Of a stretch of 64,000 bases of DNA, positions 41,267-51,040 are shown piece by piece. This DNA is from Sphingobacterium yanglingense (lineage in GTDB: Bacteria > Bacteroidota > Bacteroidia > Sphingobacteriales > Sphingobacteriaceae), in NCBI RefSeq assembly GCF_004363245.1, contig NZ_SNYV01000011.1, positions 992,001 through 1,056,000 of the forward strand, given 5' to 3'. The translations under genes were made by a program, and so were the position numbers. The number at the start of each line of letters is the position of its first letter. Position 1 is the first letter of the stretch. A model generated the notes under the pieces. The model had not been told where the DNA came from. It was given only the letters and a program-made list of their open reading frames with translations, and did no database searches.

Positions 41267-42718
41267 TTATCTTTCGTACTGTGGCATTCCTGGGTTAAGC
41301 GACAATACCTTTGGTGAAATCGGAATAATCATCCGTGGATCACCAGAAGACATACGATATTCCTTGTCCTCTACTTTATGGACGATTTCCTTCGTGAGGT
41401 CTCCCGTACTATGTAATCTTTTCAAATCGACGAGGCGTGTACTTCCCACGTAAGGCATCTCACGTCTACGTTCGTCAAATACCATAGCGAGAGTAGCGGC
41501 CTTATCCAAACCTGAGACATGCACATTATTCTCAATACGCTTGTCACGTAGCGTGTTCAGTAGTTTTAATGCTTCTTCAGTAGACCCGATACGAGCCTCT
41601 GCCTCTGCAGCAATAAGATACAATTCTGGTGTACTAAATCCGGTATTGAAGTCGATATACGGCCCCCAAAGTACACGTCCAGGAAAATGTGTTACCGAAC
41701 CTCCAAAAGAAGCCGAATCCCTACAGAAAAACAAGTCATAGCGCATATCCTTCGCGCCTTTCATGTCACGTTTGTAGGTAGCGATTAGATCACTGGATGC
41801 ATACACCTGTCCATTAAGCGAACCATAAGAGGCAGCTCCCATACGTCCCCAAACGGTTTCATTATTAAAACGAATCTCGGGAAAAGGCTTGCTTGGATCT
41901 CCTTTATAATGCACACGTCCCCAGGTAGTCTTCAGTTTAGTCGTAAACTGACTGTAATCTTCTAGGTAAGCATTAAGTTTCAATGCTTCTTTGGCATTAC
42001 TTAAGGCAGCGGCATAGTCCCCTTTGTAAAGTGCTACACGACTTAAGAAAGCAAAACCTACCGTTTTAAGCGGTTGGAACTTATTGGATGAACTCGTGGC
42101 TAGAAACGGTAAGGCATCTTCCAAGTCAGTCTGTATCAGTTCGTATACTTTTGCTACAGAAACTCGTTCGTACTTTTGATCGATATCTTCTACCAATATT
42201 AAAGGCACACCTAAATCCGTTTCAGCAGTAGCTCCATTATAATGCTTTGCATAGATATTCACTAAAGACAAATACTCAAAAGCCCTACCAATCTTCGCTT
42301 CCGCCCATAAACGCTTCTTTTCTGCCTCTTTGCCATCTGGAGCATTCAATACATTATTGATAACCACATTATAGGTAAAAATATGATTATATGCCGCATT
42401 CCAATAACTATCCCCATCCCCATCTTCCAGAACAGCACCATTCTTGAAGGTATAAAGGCTCCGTAACATGAAAGAATAATTATCAAAACTAGTAGATTGT
42501 GCATTGTCAGTCCGGTCTCCAGATTGGATATTGTCTGCCAAAAAATCAAAAGATGCAGGCAACGTACGTAACAAACCCGTATTGTTCAAGAGCTGTTCAA
42601 AATCTCCAACCAATTCTGGAATGGTGATTCCTTTGGGTTTAATATCCAAATAGGAATTACAACCCGATATTAATATAGAGGCTACAAGAGCCAAAGAAAA
42701 AAACTTCTTCATGTTCAT
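41267..42718 (-). CDS. SusD/RagB-family outer-membrane lipoprotein
   Basis: A 483-residue surface lipoprotein, lid of the SusC channel upstream. The lipobox is ILISGC (Cys20 counting from the first ATG; the ATG two codons later is equally good). The SusD pattern is clear: YLDIKPKGITIPELVGDFEQLLNN, FTYNVVINNVLNAP, AEAKIGRAFEYLSLVNIYAKHY, LGVPLILVEDI and TPELYLIAAEAEARIGSTEEALKLLNTLRDKR. It contains the TPR-like helices that contact SusC. The ligand is unknown. The gene follows its SusC partner by 14 bases. Confidence 0.93.
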   Translation of the reverse strand: MNMKKFFSLALVASILISGCNSYLDIKPKGITIPELVGDFEQLLNNTGLLRTLPASFDFLADNIQSGDRTDNAQSTSFDNYSFMLRSLYTFKNGAVLEDGDGDSYWNAAYNHIFTYNVVINNVLNAPDGKEAEKKRLWAEAKIGRAFEYLSLVNIYAKHYNGATAETDLGVPLILVEDIDQKYERVSVAKVYELIQTDLEDALPFLATSSSNKFQPLKTVGFAFLSRVALYKGDYAAALSNAKEALKLNAYLEDYSQFTTKLKTTWGRVHYKGDPSKPFPEIRFNNETVWGRMGAASYGSLNGQVYASSDLIATYKRDMKGAKDMRYDLFFCRDSASFGGSVTHFPGRVLWGPYIDFNTGFSTPELYLIAAEAEARIGSTEEALKLLNTLRDKRIENNVHVSGLDKAATLAMVFDERRREMPYVGSTRLVDLKRLHSTGDLTKEIVHKVEDKEYRMSSGDPRMIIPISPKVLSLNPGMPQYER

Positions 42719-42732
42719 TAACTATTTTACTA

Positions 42733-45700
42733 TTACAAACCAATTGATACACCAAAGTTGTACGTTACAGGAGCCAATACCCCCCTAGAAGGCACCTCGG
42801 ATACCCGAGTATCAGAAGGGAGGGTAACATCACCACGAATCGCACCATAGCCAGCCCATGATTCTGGGTCTAAATTGTGCTTATTGGCTGCCCAACGCCA
42901 GGCATTCATCACCTGCCCAGTAACACGGATATAACGTAATGGTGTTTTGGCAATCAATTTACTTGGCAGATTGTAACTCAACGAAATGTCTCTTAGCTTG
43001 ATATAATCTGCACGTTCGACAAATCGACTAGCTGAGGAATAAAGATCCGTAACAGATGTAGAAGCTGCTGACATAAATCGTGGAGCGATATCTAGGTTAG
43101 CTTCATCACCAGGTTGCTTCCAATAATCTAACCACAGTTTGTCAAAATTGCTATTATAATTTAATTCAGCCAACTTGGTCAAAGGCTCTGGACGTACTGA
43201 GCGCATCACATGTCCGCCGTTAAAGATAAACATAAAGTTCAAGGAGAAATCTTTGTAATCAAAACCGTTACGCCACGCTACCGAGTAAGGAGGCACCGTC
43301 GTTCCATTGTAAATTAAATCCTCTACACTCAGCTGTTGGGTAGATTTCACCAATGTACCGTCTGCCTTACGCGCCTGTGGCTCACCTTTAGCATCTAACC
43401 CAGCATAATCAATACTATATAACGAACCAACTGGTTTGCCTACTCTGTTTTGTACTGTACTGTAATAAGAGTATGGTGTCTCTTCTGCGATAAATAGATT
43501 TGTAATCTTGTTTTGGTTATAAGAGAAATTCAATGTGGAATTCCATTTAAAAGCATCGTGGTCGATAACTTTACCGTTCAATGCGATCTCTATCCCTCTA
43601 TTACGCATGTTGGCATAGTTGCGATAAGCTGAAGACCAACCCAATGTAGGGTCGATAGCAACACTTCCTAACAGATCTGACGTACTTTTATTATATAAGT
43701 CAATGCTTGCGTCCAGTCTGTGGAATACCGATACATCTACACCAAAGTTGAAGACATTCGTTTTCTCCCAGCGTAAGAATGGATTTTCCGGCGAGGTAAT
43801 CGATGCCTGTAGGCCATTATTATAAGGGTTCATACTAGAACTCACACGAGAAATCAAATAAGGTCCACTTTTTGTAGATACGTTGCCATTAAACCCATAA
43901 GTCATGCGTACTGACAAGCGATCCAGCCAATCCTGCTCAAATGTTGGTAGTTTGTATAAACCTCCCACAGACCATAAGGGTTTATACTGATTCTTGATAT
44001 CTATACCAAACAAATTGGACTGATCTATACGGATACTTCCACTCAATGTCAAATTACGGTTGTAAGTATAAGACCCGTTAGCGTAGAATGACACAAAACG
44101 ATCCACTATCTCTTGAAACCCCTTCTCCATCTTATTGATCGTCACTCCCCCTGATACAGATTGCGTATTCTGTATAAAAATACCAAATAATTCCTCGTTC
44201 ATCGCTTTGTAAGCTAGAGCACTTGGATCATAGCCATATTTGTACAAATCCGTAAAGCGATTTGTCATTTGACGTTGCTCCGCACCTGCTATTACATTAA
44301 CCTCATGCTTATCTGCAAAGGTATTTTCATAATTTAACTGTCCACGTAAGGTATGTGAGTTGTTATCACTCCGCTTTTCCGAGAATTGCCCACCTTGGGG
44401 TACTAATCTTTTCACCTCTCCATTTTGGTTGATCTGCGTCGCATCATTAACCTGTGTAGGCACGTATATACCTGTTGAACCTGCCGACAAGTTCTGTGCA
44501 TCTTTGGCATAGTAAGTACCATTATACCCTTCGGTACGTTCGGTCTGATACAACAAATCAAAAGTCAGCCCTTTCATCAACTTAAAGTTGGCACCGACAT
44601 TGATATTGATGTATTTATTATAAAAATCAAGATGCGTCTTGCCCACCTGATCAATAGGTATGAAGGTTTCGTCTTCCAATCCAAGCGCATTCAATCGATC
44701 GATTTCAAACTGAGACTTCCCTAGGTACCACTGCGATGGACTACCATCGGGATTACGAAAAGTTAGGTAGGAAGCACGGCCTCCCATGTACTGATCATAA
44801 AAATTAAAGCCTGTATTTCCGGACTGACGTTGGTTCTTACCCAACACATTTAGGTTCACAGTTACCCAATCGGTCAATTTTACGTTATTCCGAATATTGA
44901 ATCCTAAACCCTTATTCACTGGGCGACCTTTGTTATAATCGCCGGGCTGTGTATAATTCAACGAGTAGCTATACTTGTATCGATCGGTACCACCGGAAAG
45001 CGATAGATTGTGCTGTTGGTCCAAAATAGTCGAGTTCAAGAATTCGTCCATCTGATCGTAACGGCTACGGTTACGGTACACATCAAGCTGTTCTTCCATC
45101 TCTGCGGCCGTAATTTTGCCACCTTTGTGTTGGTATAAGATCTGGTATACTTCATTCATTCCCTTACGAGGATCGATGTTAGCAAAAGACCCTGAACGGT
45201 AACCGAACATGTCTTTCTGAAAATCAACCAACTCGGCCGAACTCATTTTATTTTGGTAAGAACGATTAGGTAGACCTTTAAAAGATAAAGTATTAGAATA
45301 ATCAATCTTTGCAGGTCCTTCTTTCCCCATCTTAGTGGTAATAACAATAACTCCATTAGCTGAACGCACCCCATAGATGGATGCAGCAGATCCATCTTTC
45401 AATACGGTCATCGTTTCAATATCATTCGGGTTGAGGGCTGTCAAATCGCCTTGATAAGGCATACCGTCTACCACTATCAATGGAGACGCCTCTGCATATA
45501 TAGTAGAACGACCACGAACTTCGATACCTAAAGTATTATTGTTATACTGCGGATTGGCATAGGATTTATTCAGATTAAGCGCCATACCCGGCAACAATCC
45601 TTCAGCACGTTCTAGAAAGCTGGTCTGCAACCGACCTTCCATATCTTTGGCTGTAATATGCGCAAAGGATCCCGCAGCACGTTCTTTACTAATTTTTTGA

Positions 45701-46440
45701 TAACCTGTATTAAACACCACATCTACTGTTTCCACCTCGGCACTCAAATCATGAAGTACAATCGTCCCCATATTGGTAGAAGCCGTTACTTCCATCGATT
45801 TATAGCCTAGGCAAGAACATTCTAATTTTTGTCCTGCATCAACAGTCTGTGTAAACTTAAAGTAACCTTGTTCATCCGTCACGGTCCCCAATTCAGTTCC
45901 TTTGACACGGATACTTACACCACGGACAGGTTTTCCTTGCGCATCTACGATACGTCCAGATACCTGCTTTTGCTGTACTTCTTCAAAAGCCGTAACACGA
46001 TTTGTAGCATTGTTTGAAGCAACTCTTCCTTTTTCCTTGATTACGATCGTTTTATTATCAATCTCGTAACTCAGATCAAGGCTGTTCAAAATCGAAACCA
46101 AAGCCTGATCTAGAGGTTTTTGCACGATATCGACCGAAATTTTGGTATTCGGATCCACATCACGGGCAGACCATACATAATGATACCCCGTCTGCTTGTT
46201 GATCGCCATAAAGACCTGGCGTACTGATGTTGACTTTGCTTTCAGCGTGACTTGCTGTGCTATACCACTAGCCGACAGCTGCATCATGCAGAAAGTCATA
46301 AAAATAGAAGTCAATGACACTCGCATAACTCTTCTCCTCCACGTTCTGCTACCTCTTAGTAGTTGGTAACAGACAAATTGTTTTAATCCAGCAAAATAAC
46401 CGCTCGAGACACGGTTATCCTGTCCATAATTTTCATACAT
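42733..46440 (-). CDS. SusC/RagA-family transporter with N-terminal STN signalling domain
   Basis: A 1235-residue outer-membrane TonB transporter. After a long signal region (membrane stretch near residues 38-62), residues 63-140 are a secretin/TonB short N-terminal (STN) domain (VTLKAKSTSVRQVFMAINKQTGYHYVW). A carboxypeptidase-like domain (VSGRIVDAQGKPVRGVSIRVKG), plug (NPNDIETMTVLKDGSAASIYGVRSANGVIVITTK) and barrel follow. STN domains signal to a FecR anti-sigma factor; the FecR and ECF sigma genes lie upstream, so ligand binding is expected to switch on this operon. The signal peptide is preceded by an unusually long, basic N-terminus. Confidence 0.93.
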   Translation of the reverse strand: MYENYGQDNRVSSGYFAGLKQFVCYQLLRGSRTWRRRVMRVSLTSIFMTFCMMQLSASGIAQQVTLKAKSTSVRQVFMAINKQTGYHYVWSARDVDPNTKISVDIVQKPLDQALVSILNSLDLSYEIDNKTIVIKEKGRVASNNATNRVTAFEEVQQKQVSGRIVDAQGKPVRGVSIRVKGTELGTVTDEQGYFKFTQTVDAGQKLECSCLGYKSMEVTASTNMGTIVLHDLSAEVETVDVVFNTGYQKISKERAAGSFAHITAKDMEGRLQTSFLERAEGLLPGMALNLNKSYANPQYNNNTLGIEVRGRSTIYAEASPLIVVDGMPYQGDLTALNPNDIETMTVLKDGSAASIYGVRSANGVIVITTKMGKEGPAKIDYSNTLSFKGLPNRSYQNKMSSAELVDFQKDMFGYRSGSFANIDPRKGMNEVYQILYQHKGGKITAAEMEEQLDVYRNRSRYDQMDEFLNSTILDQQHNLSLSGGTDRYKYSYSLNYTQPGDYNKGRPVNKGLGFNIRNNVKLTDWVTVNLNVLGKNQRQSGNTGFNFYDQYMGGRASYLTFRNPDGSPSQWYLGKSQFEIDRLNALGLEDETFIPIDQVGKTHLDFYNKYININVGANFKLMKGLTFDLLYQTERTEGYNGTYYAKDAQNLSAGSTGIYVPTQVNDATQINQNGEVKRLVPQGGQFSEKRSDNNSHTLRGQLNYENTFADKHEVNVIAGAEQRQMTNRFTDLYKYGYDPSALAYKAMNEELFGIFIQNTQSVSGGVTINKMEKGFQEIVDRFVSFYANGSYTYNRNLTLSGSIRIDQSNLFGIDIKNQYKPLWSVGGLYKLPTFEQDWLDRLSVRMTYGFNGNVSTKSGPYLISRVSSSMNPYNNGLQASITSPENPFLRWEKTNVFNFGVDVSVFHRLDASIDLYNKSTSDLLGSVAIDPTLGWSSAYRNYANMRNRGIEIALNGKVIDHDAFKWNSTLNFSYNQNKITNLFIAEETPYSYYSTVQNRVGKPVGSLYSIDYAGLDAKGEPQARKADGTLVKSTQQLSVEDLIYNGTTVPPYSVAWRNGFDYKDFSLNFMFIFNGGHVMRSVRPEPLTKLAELNYNSNFDKLWLDYWKQPGDEANLDIAPRFMSAASTSVTDLYSSASRFVERADYIKLRDISLSYNLPSKLIAKTPLRYIRVTGQVMNAWRWAANKHNLDPESWAGYGAIRGDVTLPSDTRVSEVPSRGVLAPVTYNFGVSIGL

Positions 46441-46485
46441 TTGATTAGGTTTTAAAAATTTGTTGTACTACAGTTTTAGGCCTTC

Positions 46486-46514
46486 GGGTAGAGGCGCCGC
46501 AATCGCTTCTACCC
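46486..46514. promoter_or_regulatory. hairpin between fecR and susC
   Basis: An 11-bp stem with one G-U pair (46486-46496 with 46504-46514) and a 7-base loop lies in the 86-base gap between the FecR and SusC genes. It lacks a T-run, so it is not a standard terminator; RNA stability or attenuation is a possible role. Confidence 0.5.
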
Positions 46515-46526
46515 TTCCTTTTATTA

Positions 46527-47699
46527 TTATTTTTCTCTTACATATATTTTTCTGTCTTCATAACGGAATTTAATCTTCTCCGTTTTTTGCAATAGCTCCA
46601 GCAGTTCTTTCAATTGTCCGAAACGAGGCACCATAACCTCGAATTTCTCGCTCTTTAAGTATTCCTTTTCAATGATAAAATCTACATCATACCAACGTCC
46701 TACCTGTTGTAAAATTTCGTCCAAACGTTCGGAATTAAAAACAAAATTCCCTTCTTTCCAAGCCAGAACGGTAGATGGATCCACCACCGCTTTCTTTATT
46801 GAAGCCCCTTCTACCACACTCTGCTCCCCTGGGACCAATACCACTTTTTCCTTCTCTGTACTGATCCGTACCGAACCTTCGAGCAGTGTTGTATAATTCC
46901 TGCGCTCACCGCTATAGGATTTCACGTTAAAATGCGTCCCCAACACCGAAATCTCTTGGCCATTGGTAAATACCTTGAATGGCTTTGATTCCTTTTCTTT
47001 CCCTTTCGTCTTCTTTAAGTTATGGGCTACCTCAAAGTAAGCTTCCCCCTCCATATCGATATGTCGCTCCTCTTCATCTTCTTGATAAGCTAGTTTCGTA
47101 TCTGCATTAAGCCAGACCTTACTCCCGTCGGGTAGCGTCATCCGGTATTGTCCCCCTCGTGGTGTGCTCATTTCGAACGAAGAAAAATCAGATTTCTTAA
47201 CACCTGCTACCGCCCCGCCATCTTCATAGGTAAGTCCATTATTCATCAAAAGCCCATCTTCAGCAGCACTCAAGGAGACCACCGTACCATCTGCCAGCTT
47301 AAGTGTGGCCTGATTTACGCCCGGCTGAATAGCTGCCATCGGCTCCTCTTGTACTGATTTCCCTTGACGTACACCAAATAGAACGATGCCTATCACTACC
47401 ACAAGTGAAGCTGCCATGTACAGAAAAGGCTTCCATCTGTAGGTGTTATTTGAACGACCGGCTAATGGTACGGTATTAATCAAAGACTTATGCTTCTCCC
47501 AAGCCTGAGCGGTATCAAAAGAGTTGAGTAGTTGCAAATCCTTAGAAACATACACTTTACGCAATACCGCATCCAATACGACTTGATTACGTCCATCCTC
47601 CGCCAACCAGGCATTAATATATAATTTCTCTTCCTCCGTCCATTCTCTAAAATGTACAGCAGATAAAATCTTCGCAATGTGTTGAGGGTATTTCGCCAT
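46527..47699 (-). CDS. FecR-family anti-sigma factor
   Basis: A 390-residue inner-membrane protein. The N-terminal 80 residues are cytoplasmic and would bind the ECF sigma factor. One membrane helix (FLYMAASLVVVIGIVLFGV, near residues 90-108) follows. The periplasmic part has the FecR domain (STPRGGQYRMTLPDGSKVWLNADTKL and EGEAYFEVAHN) and a C-terminal DUF4974-like part (RLDEILQQVGRWYDVDFII). It is expected to receive the signal from the SusC STN domain. I choose the ATG at 47699 (MAKYP); another ATG two codons upstream is equally possible. Confidence 0.92.
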   Translation of the reverse strand: MAKYPQHIAKILSAVHFREWTEEEKLYINAWLAEDGRNQVVLDAVLRKVYVSKDLQLLNSFDTAQAWEKHKSLINTVPLAGRSNNTYRWKPFLYMAASLVVVIGIVLFGVRQGKSVQEEPMAAIQPGVNQATLKLADGTVVSLSAAEDGLLMNNGLTYEDGGAVAGVKKSDFSSFEMSTPRGGQYRMTLPDGSKVWLNADTKLAYQEDEEERHIDMEGEAYFEVAHNLKKTKGKEKESKPFKVFTNGQEISVLGTHFNVKSYSGERRNYTTLLEGSVRISTEKEKVVLVPGEQSVVEGASIKKAVVDPSTVLAWKEGNFVFNSERLDEILQQVGRWYDVDFIIEKEYLKSEKFEVMVPRFGQLKELLELLQKTEKIKFRYEDRKIYVREK

Positions 47700-47780
47700 A
47701 ATCAACTGTATAACAGAAAAAGGGACTAGAATCTCTAAAGATTTTTAAAGAAAAACACAAGAAGCTATAAATCAGCCTAT

Positions 47781-48362
47781 TTATTTTGAAACAGACTGAA
47801 CAACCGTTCCAAAAACAAGCATAAACACGAATAACTGATCCTTGTCTAAAAGATTCCTGAGCAGTTGTATACCACGCATTTTTTGATTGTAGACCGTACT
47901 ACTTGTAATTCCCAGCTCGTCGGCCACCTCCTGCGGCGTATACCCTTCCACAAATAGAAGCCGTATTACGTTTTGGCATTGTTCGGGGAGCTTTTCTATT
48001 GCCAGGTGAACTTCGTGAATAGTCTCGGTATAAATCATCTGCTGTGTCACAGGGACATCAAACCACTCGAGGCTGTATTGATAGCCCTCTTCTTTGACAC
48101 GTTGTCTCTTCTCTTTATCCAAGAGATTGAGCGCTGCGTTTTTACAACTTACGTAGAGAAAAGAGCGAATACTATGAAGTTCGGAAAAATCGCCATTCCT
48201 GTTCCATAACTTTAAGAAGCTATCATGAACAATCTCTTCTGCAACGAAGTTATCTAATCCCATTTTGGCGAGAAATAAGCAAAGAGGTTGGTAAAAAAGA
48301 TAAAAAATGTCCTGGTAGGCTTCAGGCTTACCTGCCCGAAAATCGCTAACCATTTGGTCCAT
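47781..48362 (-). CDS. ECF RNA polymerase sigma factor
   Basis: A sigma-70 family protein of 193 residues with regions 2 and 4. Region 2 reads YQDIFYLFYQPLCLFLAKMGLDNFVAEEIVHDSFLKLW and HSIRSFLYVSCKNAALNLL. Region 4 reads KLPEQCQNVIRLLFVEGYTPQEVADELGITSSTVYNQKMRGI. The hydrophobic C-terminus (LFVFMLVFGTVV) is unusual and common in Bacteroidota paralogues. It should be released from FecR upon SusC ligand binding and activate this locus. The promoter box at 48403-48410 favours the start at 48362 over 48389. Confidence 0.9.
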   Translation of the reverse strand: MDQMVSDFRAGKPEAYQDIFYLFYQPLCLFLAKMGLDNFVAEEIVHDSFLKLWNRNGDFSELHSIRSFLYVSCKNAALNLLDKEKRQRVKEEGYQYSLEWFDVPVTQQMIYTETIHEVHLAIEKLPEQCQNVIRLLFVEGYTPQEVADELGITSSTVYNQKMRGIQLLRNLLDKDQLFVFMLVFGTVVQSVSK

Positions 48363-48402
48363 TTTATTTACTTCTATCACTAGTTGCACATCAAAATCTC
48401 GT

Positions 48403-48431
48403 CAAATCTAGTAATTATAACGTAAAAACAA
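48403..48431 (-). promoter_or_regulatory. full Bacteroidota promoter of the sigma-factor gene
   Basis: On the minus strand TTG (48431-48429) is followed by 18 bases and then TAGATTTG (48410-48403), matching the -33/-7 arrangement of the phylum. Transcription would begin near 48397, giving a short leader to the ATG at 48362. Confidence 0.6.
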
Positions 48432-48646
48432 GTGGGTTCGTGACAGTCGTTACCGAAGTTTTCGCTTCGCATACGCTAGATCCCCTAGAAAACAAGCATT
48501 CCGTCCAAATGAGCAAGTATTCCTCTTATTCTTTTCTGAAAGTGCCTGTCTTAGCTGATTCGATATTGTATTTCAACGCATCCAATAAGCTCTCTTCGTT
48601 CTGTTTAATGGACATCAGTAACTTTCATGAACCTTCAGCAAGCGGG

Positions 48647-50923
48647 TCATGAAAGCTTTTTCTTATCGATAAGTAACAAAGTCGAAGGGGCGTCTTTTAG
48701 CCACGTCACTTCTTTAGCGGCCAGATCCTCCCATACCGTCAGATTAATGAGCATCAGATCCTGCTTCTGCCACGTGTCCTCGGTCAACTCCTGCTCGCCA
48801 TAGATGACCAAATGGTTCGGCACCTGTTGCTCTAATTGCCGCAACTTCTCCCGGAATACCTCGTTATCTCTCAACGCATTCTTAAAATCAACAACAATAA
48901 CCTGTGAGTTGCTATTATGTATGAGTTTTTGAATGTAAGTTAGTAAAAACATATCCTGCGGCTGAAAAACAGGAACAATAACGCGGTCTACCGCAGTAAA
49001 ATTTTTATCGATCAAAATACCTACAGCTGCAGTCACCCTTGCATTGATTTGATCATTACGACTGAAAGTCAGAAAAGGTGATTCAGCTTGCTTTACCGTA
49101 TGCAACAGTCTCTCTGGATTAATAATACGTGAGGTGAAATCCAAAAACCGTCCTAAAATACTTCCTTCATATATCGATTCGCTCACCCCCAACAACAAGA
49201 GATCTGTTTCTGCTTCACGCGTTGTCTGAATAATCTCTGTATCAATATCGCTCGATATCTTAAACACAGACGACATCGATTGCTCCAGCTTCTTCGCCAC
49301 TTCTTTAATATCCCGGAAGCTGTCTTCCTCCTGTTCTTCCACTTCATAGTGATGTAGTTCATTTGAAGGTGCTATATGCAAAGCGGTGATTACGGAATTA
49401 TCTTTGGAATGTGCTGTAAGTGCGTTGGCCAACTTAAATAACGATATCCCGGTACTACTTTTTGCAAAAGAAAGAAGAATCTTATATTTTGTTCTGTCCT
49501 GTATCTTGGTTCCCATTGCACTTTTCTTAGGCTTAAACAAGCGGTTTATAAGATCGAGCGAAGGGCCTGTCATAAAGGTGGTCACCAAAGCCATCAATAC
49601 CATCATAGAGAATAATTCGGCACTCAATACCCCTAGATCATACCCAATATTAAGCACAATCAATTCCATCAGCCCACGTGTATTCATCAATGCTCCGATA
49701 CTCAAACTATCTTTCCAGCTCTGCCCTACAAAACGCGCAGCCAGCGCACTCCCCACAAACTTGCCTATTACAGCAACAAGTATGATTACCCCAGCAATCA
49801 GCCAATGCTCCAATTCATTAAGTAAGCCGATCTGTGTGCGCAGCCCCGTGAATACAAAAAACAAAGGCAATAGTAGTAATACGGCTACGTCTTCAATTTT
49901 CTCAATAAACATTGACCTAAACCGTGTACTTTCGGGCATAATGGCTCCCGCCATAAAAGCGCCGAACAACGCATGTATTCCAATCACCTCAGTGGCAAAA
50001 GCAGAGAGGAGTAATACGATAAAGAAGATGGCGACTTCGCGCTTACCCAGACTATCTTTGGAAGAATTAACTTCTCCCACACGGAGCAAAAAGGGCCGCA
50101 CGATTTTAATCATAACCAATACATAAGCGACGGCTAGAAGTACGGTATAAATCGCACTTGTTGCTGCTCCCGCTTTCACAATAGCGATTACTACAGCTAG
50201 AATACACCAAGCAGTGATATCATCCGCGGCCGCACAGGTGATGACCAATGCACCCAACTTTGATTTTTGAAGTCCCCGCTCTTGGATAATCCGCGCTAAG
50301 ACAGGAAATGCAGTAATGCTTAACGATATGCCTATGAACAAACTATAGGATAGAAACTCTACATTAGCTGGAGCATAATACTGATAAAGAAAATAAGCTA
50401 GTCCTACCCCCATAGTAAAGGGAATAACAATACTCGCATGCGATATCACCACGGCGTCATGCGCCTTATTTTTAAGCACACTCAGATCCAACTCCATACC
50501 AATGATAAACATAAATAGGATCAATCCGATCTGACTTAAAAACTGTAGGTTACTCAACGAATCTATTGGAAAAAGAACAGCCGAAATCTCTGGAAAATGT
50601 AAACCAAGCAAGGAAGGACCTAAAATTATTCCGGCCAACATCTCCCCAATTACAACAGGTTGTTTTATTTTGATACATACCCATCCCATAATGCGGGCGG
50701 CAATAATAATCGTTACAATCTGTGCCAACAGGATAGCCAGCGGATGCCTTAGGCTATGATGGATAGAATCTAAAAAATCTTGCCAAGCATTTGCGCTTGT
50801 TGCTTTATCAGCGATAGCCTCCGCATTCTGTAATTGTGTCCCCAGCATGATGACACCATACATCACAGCAAGTAGACCGCCTACCAAAATCACATAAAAT
50901 ACCGTATTCTTATAGTTCTTCAT
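48647..50923 (-). CDS. CPA2-family cation:proton antiporter with C-terminal cytosolic domain
   Basis: A 758-residue membrane protein. The first 460 residues make about 13 helices of a Na+(K+)/H+ exchanger domain (QPVVIGEMLAGIILGPSLLGL, IGLILFMFIIGMELDLSVLKN, VITCAAADDITAWCILAVVIA with the DD of ion binding, FVFTGLRTQIGLL, MNTRGLMELIVLNIGY). The C-terminal 290 residues are soluble and resemble a tandem universal-stress-protein-like region (TALHIAPSNELHHYEVEEQEED, EADLLLLGVSESI, VIVVDFKNALRDNEVFREKLRQ). Transport of Na+ or K+ for pH and osmotic balance is expected. A TAnnTTTG box lies 35 bases upstream of the ATG. Confidence 0.9.
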   Translation of the reverse strand: MKNYKNTVFYVILVGGLLAVMYGVIMLGTQLQNAEAIADKATSANAWQDFLDSIHHSLRHPLAILLAQIVTIIIAARIMGWVCIKIKQPVVIGEMLAGIILGPSLLGLHFPEISAVLFPIDSLSNLQFLSQIGLILFMFIIGMELDLSVLKNKAHDAVVISHASIVIPFTMGVGLAYFLYQYYAPANVEFLSYSLFIGISLSITAFPVLARIIQERGLQKSKLGALVITCAAADDITAWCILAVVIAIVKAGAATSAIYTVLLAVAYVLVMIKIVRPFLLRVGEVNSSKDSLGKREVAIFFIVLLLSAFATEVIGIHALFGAFMAGAIMPESTRFRSMFIEKIEDVAVLLLLPLFFVFTGLRTQIGLLNELEHWLIAGVIILVAVIGKFVGSALAARFVGQSWKDSLSIGALMNTRGLMELIVLNIGYDLGVLSAELFSMMVLMALVTTFMTGPSLDLINRLFKPKKSAMGTKIQDRTKYKILLSFAKSSTGISLFKLANALTAHSKDNSVITALHIAPSNELHHYEVEEQEEDSFRDIKEVAKKLEQSMSSVFKISSDIDTEIIQTTREAETDLLLLGVSESIYEGSILGRFLDFTSRIINPERLLHTVKQAESPFLTFSRNDQINARVTAAVGILIDKNFTAVDRVIVPVFQPQDMFLLTYIQKLIHNSNSQVIVVDFKNALRDNEVFREKLRQLEQQVPNHLVIYGEQELTEDTWQKQDLMLINLTVWEDLAAKEVTWLKDAPSTLLLIDKKKLS

Positions 50924-50957
50924 CTTACCTTTTTGATTGTGCTAATAATTTGATACA

Positions 50958-50965
50958 CAAAAATA
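50958..50965 (-). promoter_or_regulatory. -7 element for the antiporter gene
   Basis: Minus strand TATTTTTG, exact TAnnTTTG, 34 bases before the antiporter start. Confidence 0.45.
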
Positions 50966-51040
50966 CCATAATGTTTTAGGCCTTAAGATGTACCGCAAAA
51001 TCTGGGTAAAAAAATGTAATGAAGCAGTAAAAAAATGTAA

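Noticed and set aside
48440..48652. Plus-strand frame of 70 residues between the sigma and antiporter genes, with a stem at its end.
   Set aside because: Serine-rich with no family features, no promoter box, and it overlaps the antiporter stop. I could not support it as a gene.
48622..48656. Stem CTTTCATGA/TCATGAAAG at the end of the antiporter gene.
   Set aside because: It overlaps the stop codon and the T-run is on the plus strand only, so it is not a clean terminator for the minus-strand gene.
49386..50126. 246-residue plus-strand frame.
   Set aside because: Fully antisense to the conserved membrane domain of the antiporter; composition rich in Ile, Asn, Ser and Thr as expected of an antisense shadow.
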